The notes beneath the pieces were generated by a model. That model saw nothing but the letters and a program-made list of their open reading frames with translations, ran no database searches and was not told where the DNA came from. From the NCBI RefSeq assembly GCF_041296385.1, contig NC_091017.1, positions 49,350,214 through 49,414,213 of the forward strand: a stretch of 64,000 nt of DNA. The letters run 5' to 3'. The translations under genes and the position numbers were made by a program. This stretch comes from Aphelocoma coerulescens (Eukaryota > Chordata > Aves > Passeriformes > Corvidae). Shown here one piece after another: positions 47,701 to 59,700 of the stretch; position 1 is the stretch's first letter, and each line of letters opens with the position of its first letter.

Positions 47701-49619
47701 CAATTAGCCTGTGTGGATTATCTTAAAGGTGGCCGAGGACCTAATATTATGAACCTCAATTTTAGTATTAATTACAATAGGAGAAAAACTGTCAAATATT
47801 CTTCTTTTTGAAGGACTAGAGAATACTGGAATGTAAGAACTGCTGCAACATGGGCCCTTGTTCATTCCTTTGCGACATTAAGCATAAGCCCTCTGCACTT
47901 CAGCTTGTACAATCAGAGCTTATGGACAGCCAAAGAAGACCCAGTAGATACCTGGGCTCAGCTTTGGCTGGATGGTCTTTAACCATATCTGCAGCCTCTG
48001 AAAAGCGGGGAGAATGATTAGACCGCTCATGTTTTTTTTGCAGCATATACCTGGTCAGATATAACCATGTGATTATACAAACATTTGCTAGACACAGAAA
48101 ACAGTTCCACAAAGCCTGTGTAATTTTTTTTCCATAAGTTTGTAGCCATAAATAATCCTTTTCAGTATTATTAATCTGTCAGGCTAGACGGGTCTTCAAT
48201 ACAAATAAAATAGTAATTTGATATATTTTGACAGGAAGGCAGAATGTGGTTTCTATTTTAAAACTGTGCTTTAACATCTCTGATTGCATCATTCTATTAC
48301 AATCCTCTCCTATTTTAAGCAAGTAATTTGCAAATGAAAAGGAAAGGGTTAAAAACTATCAAGCAGGTGTGTTGGTTAGCAAAAGCTTTAGCTTACTTCT
48401 TGGCCCTCACACAGTGCAGGTGTTGAACATCAGCATTTTCAACCTGTTTGATATCTAGGCTTTTGTGTTTGTCATCTGGGGACTTTTACATTAAATCTGT
48501 AGGAAAACCCCCCATTGCTTTGTTGTTTTGTCTGAATAGGATAAAACAGAATTTATTTCTCACTGGTCTTAAGTTTAAAAAGACTAGCACAGCTATGTCT
48601 GTCAATCTAAGAAGTGGAGGGTTTTTTTAACTTGATAGTTTATGTTATTGTAGATCACTCCCTATACAACAGCCACTAAGAGGTAAAGAACAGCAAGCTG
48701 ACAATTAATGAAATCTGCAATTACTGATAAGTAAGCAGAAAAAATGTGTCAAAAAATGCATTCATTTAATGTCTACATCATGTATTAGCTTATAAATCTG
48801 ACAGATGTGCTGGAAAAATGAAGAACATTTTGGCTTTATGATAAAAATTCACTTCTAATTGAATTATGTGTGTGATGTTAAAGAATAAATAATGAAAGAT
48901 GTAAAAAGCTCATGTAACTTTAAAATCTGTTACATGTGCAAAAGACTTTTTATGTGTCTTCATATGCAGATCTAAGTGCCTCCAATGTCAATAGAATCTG
49001 CACAGTAATTTCTTTTTCCCATCCAAGTAACTCTTAAGTCATACAAAACCTACCACTGTTCTAGCTTCTGTAAAGTGGTGAACAAAGTATAATTATAAAA
49101 CTTGTAACTGAATACTTATACTTAATCAGCAACTGGCTTAGTCCCTTCCTCTTAAGAGTGTGAAACTAATTTTGAATAGCTGATTTCTCATGCGGTTGTT
49201 GTTCATGACTGACTTTGTTTTGCATGGAGATCATTCAGAATAGAAACTTAGAGTAAGTTTAAGACGTGTTTACTTTCCTGGAAATTGCTTAAACTAGTCT
49301 GATAATTAAAATTGTTAAAAAGAAACTACAACCTTCCACTTGTTCCCAGAGTTCTACAAAAATTTTCCAATTTGTGTTGCAATTATTGGCTTGCTGTGGA
49401 AATGGTTTTCAGGACAGCATTCTTGCATTCCTGGATGACATAGCAGTATGAAAAGAGAGGAACTGGTTCACTTTTTCTCAGACACTAGGAGTAAAGATGT
49501 CAATCTGCCTCCATGAAAATCAAGGATTCCTCTTTTTCTGAGTGATTTCCAGATAGCTGATGAATTTTGAACTTAGACATACATCAAAACCTTTCAAAGT
49601 GTTAAGCAGTATTTACACC

Positions 49620-49650
49620 TATATATACACAGTGTATATATGTATATATA
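49620..49650. repeat. TA/TG-rich simple repeat with an inverted repeat
   Basis: TATATACAC and GTGTATATA flank a single A near 49631, forming a stem of about 10 bp. Confidence 0.75.
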
Positions 49651-51812
49651 AAAAATTGTATTACATACACACATCTGTATTTTAGCAGGAGGAAGAAAAG
49701 AGTGATATTTTGCTGCCATTAATTCTATTTGTAAACACCCAGATACATTCCCCTTCTTAAACCTCAAATAATGCTTGTAGTAATACAGAACAAGGTTTTG
49801 GGAGCTAGTTCACACAACTGGTTTTGACTTCTTTTTAACCCATCAAATGCTGTTTCTAATGTATGCAAAGATAATGTACGGATCCTTTTCACAATAATAG
49901 ACAAGAAATTCATGGTGCCAGTGTGTTTCTAAGCTATTACTGCAAAACACAAAAAAAATATTCTTATGTGAAGTCACATTCTATAATTTCCTCTCTGTGT
50001 CACTGAACCAAATTGAAAATTATGTCATACATCTTACAGGAAATCTATAAAGCAGTGCATTTGCACCTTGAAAATTAATTATATAGTCTTGACAAATCAT
50101 CACACCAAAAGTTACTTCATATGTGGAAGATTTTATCAACTGTGTCATAATGTCAAAGCACTTAGAGGGGTTAAACTTGACTTTCTGTCATTTTATTGGG
50201 ATGTTTACTGCATTATCTCATCATGCCAATACTTTGCTTGGACATGGAGAGAGGAAATTTTATTTATGATTCAGTTCCCTTAAGTCTTTTTAGCAGTTAC
50301 TGTAATTCTGTGTTTCCATAACACACTTCACAGCTTAAATTAAGATGCATTTTATCATATCAGTGACACTGAAAGGATCACTCTTTAAAACAAAGAAATT
50401 ATCTTGATACATCAGCGCCTGCCTAGAACCCATCCAGATGTCAGTGCTACTTCATTATTCATTTTGGTAATGGTAACCAGCCGTCAGTTTAATGTCTGAC
50501 ATAGGAGTCCATTTGGGAATCATCCCTCTCCTCAGGTAATCAGGCAAGTTGAACAATTGTTCTATATTAGCAAAGTCATTTATTGCCCTGTGAAAACTAA
50601 ACTGAAAGTTGCAAATGCTGTGTTTTGAATCACTTTCATGTCTGAACATGACTGACACAGAATGACTTCATTAACTTTCAGTGAAGTGCATTAGAAAAAA
50701 ATTTAAGACTGAGTTCAGGTGCCAAAAGGGGTGTACTCTTTATTGTTAGAATAGAACTGGTTTTTGCATTGACAGACATAAATATTTCTATTTTATTAGA
50801 CTGTTAATTTGCTAAAAAAAATTCTAAAAATATCTTGACTACTTTTGATCTTGAACATTTAGGAATACTTTCTGAATTGCTGAAGTTGAGAAACAGCTAA
50901 GAAGAAAGAGATTGTGGATTTAAAGACTGGAGAAAATTCAGTATTTGAAAATAAAAGGAAATTCAGGATTGAAGAATAGCAGAAAGTAAAACTTGTGTAG
51001 TTTCTAAAGTGGTCTGAGGGTTGCTAATTCAATCCTTGCTTATCCACGTAGGAAGAAAAATATTAAGGTACAACAATAATAATTTTAAAACATTTCTTCA
51101 AAAAGCAAATCTCAAAGAATGGAAACATTTCACTTACAAAGACTGTCAGAGGTATTCAAATGTATGGTTGTCATACCCTAATTCTCAGAATCTATTTTCT
51201 TCCTTTCCACTTCTCCCAGCAATATCCTAAAATCAGTCATTTCCTCTAAAACAACTTTATTCAAAATTCATATCAATTCATATCACAAGTGCTGAAGAAA
51301 AAATATTAAAGAAAAGCAGATTAGTTTTAGTTACTGTGCCTAAAAGAGAAAGTGGCTGCTGCAGTTTGTTCTCAAGATGCCTGTAAAACATATATGTTTT
51401 CAAAAAACAGGGAATATAATACTGTTTGTACAAGTACACAAGATGGTGCATAAACCAGCTGTGAGTAACTACAAATGAGACCATCTCACCCTCTACCCTT
51501 CCCTCCTCTTCTTTGCAGATACATATTGTCCATCCTCACATCTTCAATATGTTGTGTGATCAGGTAGATTGTAATCTAGCTTCTGTTTTTTGATATGCCA
51601 TCAAAGGTGGTTAATCTGGTTTTGATGAGTATTGTATTGAACATAAGCTAATAAAGGGGCACTTGACATGGCCAAGTGTTTTTCCACGTTATAGATTGCC
51701 TAGAAGAAAGATAATAAAATTGAACTGAAAGCAGTTTCTTTTTAACAGATCTAATAGTGAGAACATATGTAAAAAGTGTTTGCCTTTATATGTGTGTATT
51801 AAATGGGAAACC

Positions 51813-52866
51813 TGTTTTTTTACTTTGCAAAAGATGGTCAGTATGCCTTTTTTTACAGCTGCCATGGTGCTATGAAAGTCACTGGGTTTGCGTGGCCCAG
51901 TTTTGGTAGTGCGGGTGCTGCAGGGGTGGCTTCTGCGAGAAGCTGGTGTCAGCTTCCTCCATGTCCAGCAGAGCCGATCCCTGGGCACTGGTCAAGGCTG
52001 GGCCAATTGGAAATGGTGGCAACACCTTTGTGATAACATATTTAAGAAGAAGAAAAAAATAATGTTTTGTGCAGTTGTAATTGTGGCCAGACAAAAGTGG
52101 GGTGATAACGTGAGAGGAACAGCTCTGCAAACACTAAGGTCAGTGGCGAAAGAGGGAGAGGAGGTGCCAGAGCTGAGATTCCCCTGAAGCCCACGGTGCA
52201 AACCATGATGAAGCAGCTGCCTCCTGCAGCCCATGGAGGTCCACGGGGATGCAGAGATCCACCTGCAGCCTGTGGAGGAGACCCACACCAGACCAGAGCA
52301 GGCTGGTGCCTGTGAGGAGGCTGTGATGCCGTGGGAGACCTGTGGAGAGAGGACCCCACACTGGAGCAGCCTGTCCTTGAAGGACTGCGCCCCATGGAAA
52401 AGTGACCCACGCTGCAGCAGTTTTGGGAGGACTGTTGCCCGTGGGATGGACTCATGCTGGAGAAGTTCATGGAGGGACCCCATGCTGGAGCAGGGGAAGG
52501 ACTCCTCTCCCTGAGAGTGTAAGAAAATGTGTGAGGAACTGACCACAACCCCCATTCCCTCTCTCCCTGCACTTCTAGGGGAGGGGATAGAGCTGGGAAG
52601 GAGGAAGGGGTGGGGGTAAGGTGTTGGGAAGGTTTTACTTTACTTCTCATTAGCCTGCTCTGATTTTGTTAGTAACAAATTCAACTAATATCTCTAATTC
52701 TAACTTGTTTTGCCCATGATGTTATTTGGTGAATGAGTTCTCCTCATGAGTTCATCTCAACTCATGAACCCTTTGTTATGTTTTCGATCCTCTGTAGAGC
52801 TGAGGAAGTGAGTGATAGAGAGGCTTTGGTAGGTGCCTGCCATCCAGGCAGCATCAATCCGCTACA
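51813..52866 (+). mobile_element. Solo LTR of an avian ERV (probably ERVL-like)
   Basis: About 1.05 kb matching an abundant avian LTR type. Blocks in order: AAGATGGTCAGTATG, ACAGCTGCCATGGTGCTATG, GAGAAGCTGGTGTCAGCTTC, AACACCTTTGTGATAACATA, TTTAAGAAGAAG, internal GC-rich units built around CAGCCCATGGAGG / GGACCCCACACTGGAGCAG, GAACTGACCACAACCCCCAT, TTTACTTCTCATTAGCCTG, GTTTTGCCCATGATGTTAT, and the end CATCCAGGCAGCATC...CTACA. The internal units repeat the ACCCCA..CTGGAGCAG theme. The right end (CA at 52866) is fairly secure; the left end near 51813 is approximate and no clear target duplication is seen. No viral coding region adjoins. Confidence 0.85.
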
Positions 52867-53122
52867 AATGAGATATGGCTACCAATCATACAAGAGGAGC
52901 TAATTAATTAAAAGAAGGAAAGAATTAAGACATAGAGGAAAGCTACACAGTAACTAAAGGTTTAATGAAGAGAAAGCAGCAAATAGGATTTGTTTTAAAA
53001 TTCCCCCAAACAAATTATTTTGATTCAGCTTGCTAAAGGAAGAATGTACCTGGTTTTTCCAAAGCCAAGGATGAGAATGAATTTTCTGCCCTCCTGAGAA
53101 AGTACTGTTTTTGTGGACATTA

Positions 53123-53561
53123 TGATGCCTGAAGTGGACACCTAAAACCAGAGACTAGACAAGAATAAGGGAATAAAAGTAGGTATTTATTTGAAAGGCC
53201 TTCAAAGGTACAGTCTGGGGAGCCAGAGGCTACTGCCAGAATGGACCCCAAGATGGACAACAGGTCACGAGTTCTTCACACTTTTATAAGTTTGGTTCAT
53301 TTGCATATCAGGGTTAATTCTCCAATTAAAACTTCAGTTAATGATGTCATTTCCCCAAGATTGCCCCCCCTTTAGAGGCTTTTGGTTTATACATTTTGGG
53401 CCTGGGACAGTCTGAGTGTCCTTGAAGAGCAGGCCTGGAGAGGCTTTGTTATGTCTACCTAGCATGAGAGAGCAGAAATTAACAGGCTACAAAAAACTTC
53501 AGAGTTACACACTAGGCAGTACGGGTTTTGAAAAATATGAAAGTTAAAACCTAAGGCATCA
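53123..53561 (-). mobile_element. Solo LTR of a second avian ERV, minus orientation
   Basis: 439 bp bounded by the terminal inverted repeat TGATGCC ... GGCATCA, the usual TG...CA LTR ends. Read on the minus strand it has a TATA box (TTATAAAAG, about 53281-53290), an AATAAA poly(A) signal (53186-53191) further on, and a short R/U5-like end, the correct order for an LTR. Blocks such as CTCTCATGCTAGGTAGACAT and CAGGCCTGCTCTTCAAGGA resemble a passerine LTR I recall; class uncertain. Flanks do not show a convincing target duplication. It is unrelated in sequence to the plus-strand LTR 256 bp to its left. Confidence 0.75.
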
Positions 53562-53995
53562 ATTGATATCAAATCTGCAACCTATTAGATCATCTGCTTA
53601 AGCCAAGTTTTACTTAGTTCAAATGTAGAAATATCATTCCATTTTGTCTAATTGGCCAGAGCATGCAAATAAATTAGGGTTTAGGTATTTGACATTTGCT
53701 GCAGCATAACAAATATCCAACTGGACTTACAGTTAGACGCACACAGGCACGTGACACCTGGTCCATAATAAAGTCTCTTAGGAGAAATACACCCATTCAC
53801 ACTTTCTAAGGAATCAGTCTGACAGAAGGAACTTAAATGCTTCAACTGTCTGTGTCACAGGGTAGCAACATTTCTGATTCAGTTGATGGAATCCTAAACC
53901 TGGACTCACATTTGCACTGAACTCCAACATTAAAACAGCTGTTGGGTTGTCTGAATCAACAGGTGCCTCAGGAAAAAAGGAGGATAACTGGCTTA
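53562..53995. other. Spacer between the minus-strand LTR and the CR1
   Basis: 434 bp of AT-rich sequence without a recognised repeat or gene. Confidence 0.6.
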
Positions 53996-54210
53996 GGGAA
54001 AAATTCTTCATGGTGAGAGTGGTGAGGCACTGGAACTGAGATTGCCCAGAGAAGTTGTGAATTCCTATCCCTGAAAGTGTTCAAGGCAAGGTTGGATGGG
54101 GCTCTGAACAACCTGGTCCAGTGGAAGGTGTCCCTGCCCACAGCAGGGGGTTGGAAATAAATGATCTTCAAGGTCCTTCCAACCCGGGCCATTCTATGAT
54201 TCTGTGATTT
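53996..54210 (+). mobile_element. CR1 LINE, short 3' end
   Basis: About 215 bp with AAATTCTTCATGGTGAGAGT, GGTGAGGCACTGGAACTGAG, CAAGGTTGGATGGGGCTCTG, GGAAGGTGTCCCTGCCCAC, AATGATCTTCAAGGTCC and the terminal ATTCTATGATTCTGTGATT. It is 5' truncated and non-coding, of the same family as the copy at 14738-15150 but a different insertion. Confidence 0.95.
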
Positions 54211-56688
54211 TTTAAGAAGAAGAGTTTATCCCCTTTAAGTAGCAGTGCATCAGTCATGTTATTGACACAGGAAAGCTAGTTCTCATTAGAGAATAGATAC
54301 TCTGTTTTTTCTTATTTTAATCATGAATGAAGCTTAACTTTATATTCAGAGGGAATCCAATTTTGATTAACTATGAAGAATGTAGAGAAATAATTAGGTT
54401 TTTGGAGAGCGAGGTGTTGTCTTGACATTGTTCAAATAGCTGTGCTTGGATTTTCAGTATGTGGTTTGTATTGTATTTGTCTTGGTCCAAGAGCTACTTC
54501 AATGCCAGTAAACAAGTGGTTCAGATGGATTGAAAAGTTTTCTGCAGATTTTCCTGTCTGTATTCTGTCATTCATTATAACGATGATAGTAGCAAAGCAT
54601 TTGAAAGCCAAGAAAATGCTCAGAAAGTTTATCTGGATTCCATTGGACTGAGAAGATCAAAGAGCAAATGGTAAGAGAACAGAGGGTAAAGAGGATTTGA
54701 TAGAGTTTCAGCTATCTAAGAATGCTGGTGCACAGCAGGTTTCTCAGTATCTTATGGTCTGATGTCTTTTGCAACCCCTTCGTCACATATCACGGAGAAA
54801 AGAAGCACATGCAACATGTAATTTCAATATGAATGAAGCAGTAGCAGACAACTTCAGCTATACATGACTGTTCTGAACCAGGTTTTTTGTGGAATAATAT
54901 TATTTTGTCGTTTTAAATGCATAAGTAAACAGTTTTTGCTTACAATGCTAATATTTATTTCAATACTTAAAAAAAAGTATTGCTCTCCTTATAAAAAATC
55001 ACAAATGCTTTATTCTAGCATGACATTTGAAATAGTAGATCTAAAATTTTAAAAGTCAGGAAAGAAGGACAGACAGGAATGAACATTTCCCTCTCAGCCT
55101 TATTTCATCCCCTTGTGCATATGCGTTATGATATAATCTTTAATTACACAGTCACACACAGTTTTTCTCCCAGGAGACCTCTGGCTTATAGAGAGTGAGT
55201 AATAGTTATCCAACATTTCTTTTTATCTTGTTCAGTATGTGGTTTAGCCTCAGGCCTTATTTATGCTACATCATCCAAAATCTTGACTGACTGCAGAATT
55301 ATTAATTTCTTTTCCTGGGAATTTCTTCGGTTCTCTTATCACATCAGCTAATTGCTTAATGGCTGCTCCTAAACCTATCTTTATTTTCCCTTTGAAAATG
55401 TATTATCAGTGTCCCATTTTTGCAACTATGGAATTGAAGCACAAAGAGATTAAAGCCAAGTTTACTGTGTCCATTTTTGTTTGCCAAAAATGAGACATGA
55501 AGAATCATTCTTTTAAGAATATCTGAGTTTTTGAAAACAATATGTACATAATTGCAGTGCTCGCTAACTTTGTTTGCAACTTATCACAAATACCAGGTGT
55601 CACTGGGATTTTTCATTGGGTGTCTAATTGCATCATGTATAACCTTAGTGGATTCAACTTAATTAGTGCTCTTCCTTTTCCTGAAATCTCTTCTCTTTTA
55701 ATTCATACTTTCCTATAATTTCTGAAAGAAATTAGGTTTTCCCTGTGTTCCTTCTCTGTATGTGTCTTTCCCAGAATCCTGGCTCTTTTGCATCTTTCTG
55801 AACTCAAGATATTTGTATTTTCTGGAGCCTCTTCTATGGTTCCCATATTTCCCTAACTCTGCAGCTCCTTCCTCTCTTTTCTCTCTCTGCTGACTTGCAT
55901 GCTGTATCTCCACGCTTGCCACTCTTCTGCATTCAAAATAGGTAGTGTCGTCTTCTCTTGCATTGTGTGGGAGCCAGATGAAAGGTACTTGAGGATAGGA
56001 GAAATGGACATTTTGCTTTCAGCTCCAGGGTCCTGTGTCACAGAATTTAGCTATCAGCTGGAATAAGCATGCAGAAGTCCTATTACAGCCTTGCATCTCT
56101 TGGCAACAATGTGCTCAGTGCAGGTGGAATCATGGAAAGCTTGGCTTACCAGGTGTAAACATCAGTCTTTGAAAGGCTTATAATCCAACCACAATAAAGG
56201 CAATTTTTCAGAGACAGAAAATAGTGCGTGTCACACTGTGGACACTGCCTAGACAACTTTTAGATTTCTGCTCTTGATGATACAAGCATGGAGATTTTCA
56301 GTGGAAGATTTTTTTAAGTGCCAAAACATCATTCTCAGAAAAGGCTGTGCTGTTACAACTGAAATCTTCTCCAAACAGTTCATCCTAAGAAAGACAAATG
56401 AAAGTCTGACAAGAGATATAAAGTAGCTTCAAATCCCAACCTAACAGTGAACAATACCTCAGATGACAGTTTGATGAGACTAGTAGACTATAAAAATAAT
56501 CTTTTTTCCCATTACATATACTCAGTCCTGCTCATAGCAGCCAATATGTTAAGCAGTTATGGAACTTCACAGTCAAAGAATTCAAGAAACTTTTGTAGAA
56601 TAAAGTAAAAAAATGTTTCTAAGGCTACATTTCATTGACATAACATCTTGGATCCATAATACTGTTATGTCAAACAAGCAATAATTTC

Positions 56689-56708
56689 ATTATTATTATT
56701 ATTATCAT
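56689..56708. repeat. ATT trinucleotide microsatellite
   Basis: Uninterrupted (ATT)n of about six units, followed by an imperfect one. Confidence 0.85.
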
Positions 56709-59700
56709 TACAATGAACTTTTTTTTCTCATCCCCTTGTACTGATCATTATAAATTTTTCTCTTCTGTCAGGCTTTCACATTCAAGATCCAGTTTGGCAT
56801 CAAAAGACCCTTTCCATCTCCTTGCAATTGATATTGACTTGGTGTTCTTGAGTTTTTCTTTCCCTCCCTGTCTGAGTCTTTGTAGAACCTGGAGAGATAT
56901 CTGGTTTTTGGCCACTTTTGACCCCTCAGTATACAATAGTGTTATTATATGCTTACCATGTGGCTATAAGAAACTGGTAAATAATAATTTGCAAGTGAGA
57001 CTTTCTGTTCAAGTATTTATTCACACTGATTTACAGGGGCTAAAATTATAATGCATTGTATTTTGGAGTGATTGGTACACATTTGGAAGGCATAAGTCTT
57101 CCTGATTTTATTGTGCAAAAGCAGTTCACATTCAAAATAAATAAAAATAACATTTAGTTGAAAATAAACTTCCATAAAGAAATAAACTATCTGAAAATGC
57201 AGCAAAAATATAAATACTTTTAAAGAATTTTATAATAATATGATAAAAAAATGCATTTTTTGAGATAGCTAATAAGCTTTTTTTTGTATTACAGGTTAAT
57301 GATAAGACCAAATTTGATGCAAAAAATAAACAATGCTTATTAGCAGGCATGGTTTAAACCATCTTGATATCATCAGTTAACTTTTTATATAGGTGGGGAA
57401 GCATGCCAAGATGAGGGTGCAAGTAACACTTCCAAACAAGTAGAGGCACAAAGGAATTTGAGATGATATCCCTAATGAAACCCAGAGCTGCAGCACTGTG
57501 AGAAAATTAAAGCTTGGGCCAAGAATCAAAGAGAAACTCAAAATGCTTCAGAAGGCTTTTTATAGTCTAGGATCAAGGAGGTTTCAGCTTTTAGTGTGGA
57601 AAGGGCTAATAATGATCTGCTAATCTATGTGCAGCATTTATATTGTTTTCCTTGTAATTTCTAACAGTCTATCAAAGCCTCCAAGTAAGGGTTTGCATGT
57701 TGGGAATCAGATGTGGCTATAGGTCCAGTGCATATAACACCACATTGGCTTATGAGATGTTCAGCAGGATGTGGAATGCTTTTAGGACTGTCTAAAGGTT
57801 AAAGACTTTAAATGCTGCTACTCACTTCAGTCACATTCTGGGAACAGAGGGTAGACACAGAGCAGAACAGAAGCACCTGGAGTGTATTTGCCCTAAAATA
57901 AGTCTCCAGCAAGCAGCTAAATAGACACCAGATCTGTAGAATTTTTCACTTTGTCCTAAACTTTTAAATAAACTTCCAGAACAGCCAAGATGACAGAATT
58001 CAGATAACTTTGAAATATTTTTTTTTAATTTGTGCTTATCAGAATAATAAAAGTTTCTGGTTCTCACACCTTTTAAACTTGATGCATTTCAGTCCAATAG
58101 ATACTCTTTATATCCTTAAAAATGCAACTTCCTCTAAAGTAGGTAAAGTTTTGACCCAAATGAAACCAATATTTTTCTGTTTATTTCTGTGTTACAGGTC
58201 TCTGCCTCCAGTTTTCAGTTTTAACAGTAACCCTCAAAGCTTTTAATTTTCTGAAGAATCTCTGCTGGTAGATTATAAGCACTCAAAGATCTGAAGGAAA
58301 ACATAGAGGAAAAATCTATGAGAAGTGGGAAACACAGTTATTTGGATTATCAATCAGTGAGATACATAGGACTCATTACAGTTAAGTTTTCATTGCTAGT
58401 TTTTCAGCCCACACAGAGTAAGCATCTATAGTTTTGTAATGTAAATTCTGAAGGTAGAGGCCTAATGTATTTAACTTTCTGTTGTTTCTAACTAATGGTT
58501 TTTATGGTTGATCACTTCAAATTATTCTTGGTAGCTATTTTGTAATACATGCTGAAAATCCTTGCTATTTCTTTTTGGCACTTCAATGAGATTTACATAT
58601 CCATGGAAAATGATAACATAAAAAAATAAAATATCCTCCAATATGTTTGGAAGCCTTCATTGCTGCATAAATGATTGCAAACTTAATATAGGTATGCGTT
58701 TGTGAGTAAATACTATTGAGTGTACTGAAAGACCCTAGTATCTTTCAAACTATTTTGAATCTGGGTTAGAGGTGTAAAAGATCTATGAATTTTCACAAAA
58801 GCAGGTTACTAGGCAGAAGACAGAGGCTATAAAAATTCCCTTCCTACAGAAAAAGAAAATGTAATCTATAACATTCCTAGATATTAAAAAAGTCATATTG
58901 GAAGTGGAAATGAGGGACAGAGTTGAGGAGGGAGAGAGAAAAGTAGGAAGCAAATGAAAAAGTAAGAGAGGCTCTGAACATCTTATTTTCTTGAGAATTA
59001 ACTTACTAGACACCAAAAAATCTAGTAATTTTGACTGAGGACTGGATTCTCTACTGTGTAAAAAGGCACAAATATTCTTTTTTCAGACCATGAAGTGGGA
59101 TATGCTCTCCATGTGGCCTGTCTGCTTTCTCATAATGGTTGAGCTCACATTTATTTTAATTCGTTTTAAATGTCTATCAATCATGAAACACAAATTCACT
59201 GCAAACATTGAGACAGATCTATGAATTTCTAATTCTTTTCACACTTGTCAAGTCATTCCATCTTAACCTGGCTTGTCAATTATTTACTTTCAGATTTTAC
59301 GGCCATATTTAGAGACAGATTGTAGAACTCATCAAGTGAAATGTGGCCTGTGCTTAGGTCTATCAGAGATTACCACTGACTTCAAAGCAGGAATTTGCCC
59401 ATATTGCTCCTATTCACATTCTGGAATGTCATGTTTACTGGATGAAATACCACGTGTATTGGCTTTGATTTTCTATTCAAATCACAAATGGTAGGACATG
59501 TTCTGTTAGCAAAAGAATTCCTATCCAAGTAAGGCCAAATAACCTGCTGTGGCAGTTGAACTATTAGAAGAGAGAACACAAAACTTTTCTATTAAAAAAA
59601 ATTAAGCCACAAACTATTTTTTAATCAAAACAATAATTTGTTTTACTAGGCAAGCTACTTTCAAAATTCTATTACTGTGGGCTACACAGGTAAGAAGACA

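Larger units (their letters stand above)
34010..51812. other. Gene-poor region downstream of FGF20
   Basis: About 17.8 kb, AT-rich. All open frames are short and I recognise no protein similarity, RNA gene or large mobile element. It holds simple repeats (annotated), a small GC-richer patch at about 41180-41370, and motif-rich stretches such as 47640-47780 that could be distal enhancers. Confidence 0.65.

Noticed and set aside
51992..52650. Two open frames of about 190-200 codons on the minus strand
   Set aside because: They lie inside the plus-strand solo LTR, antisense to it, and reflect its GC-rich internal repeat units. They do not resemble a retroviral protein.
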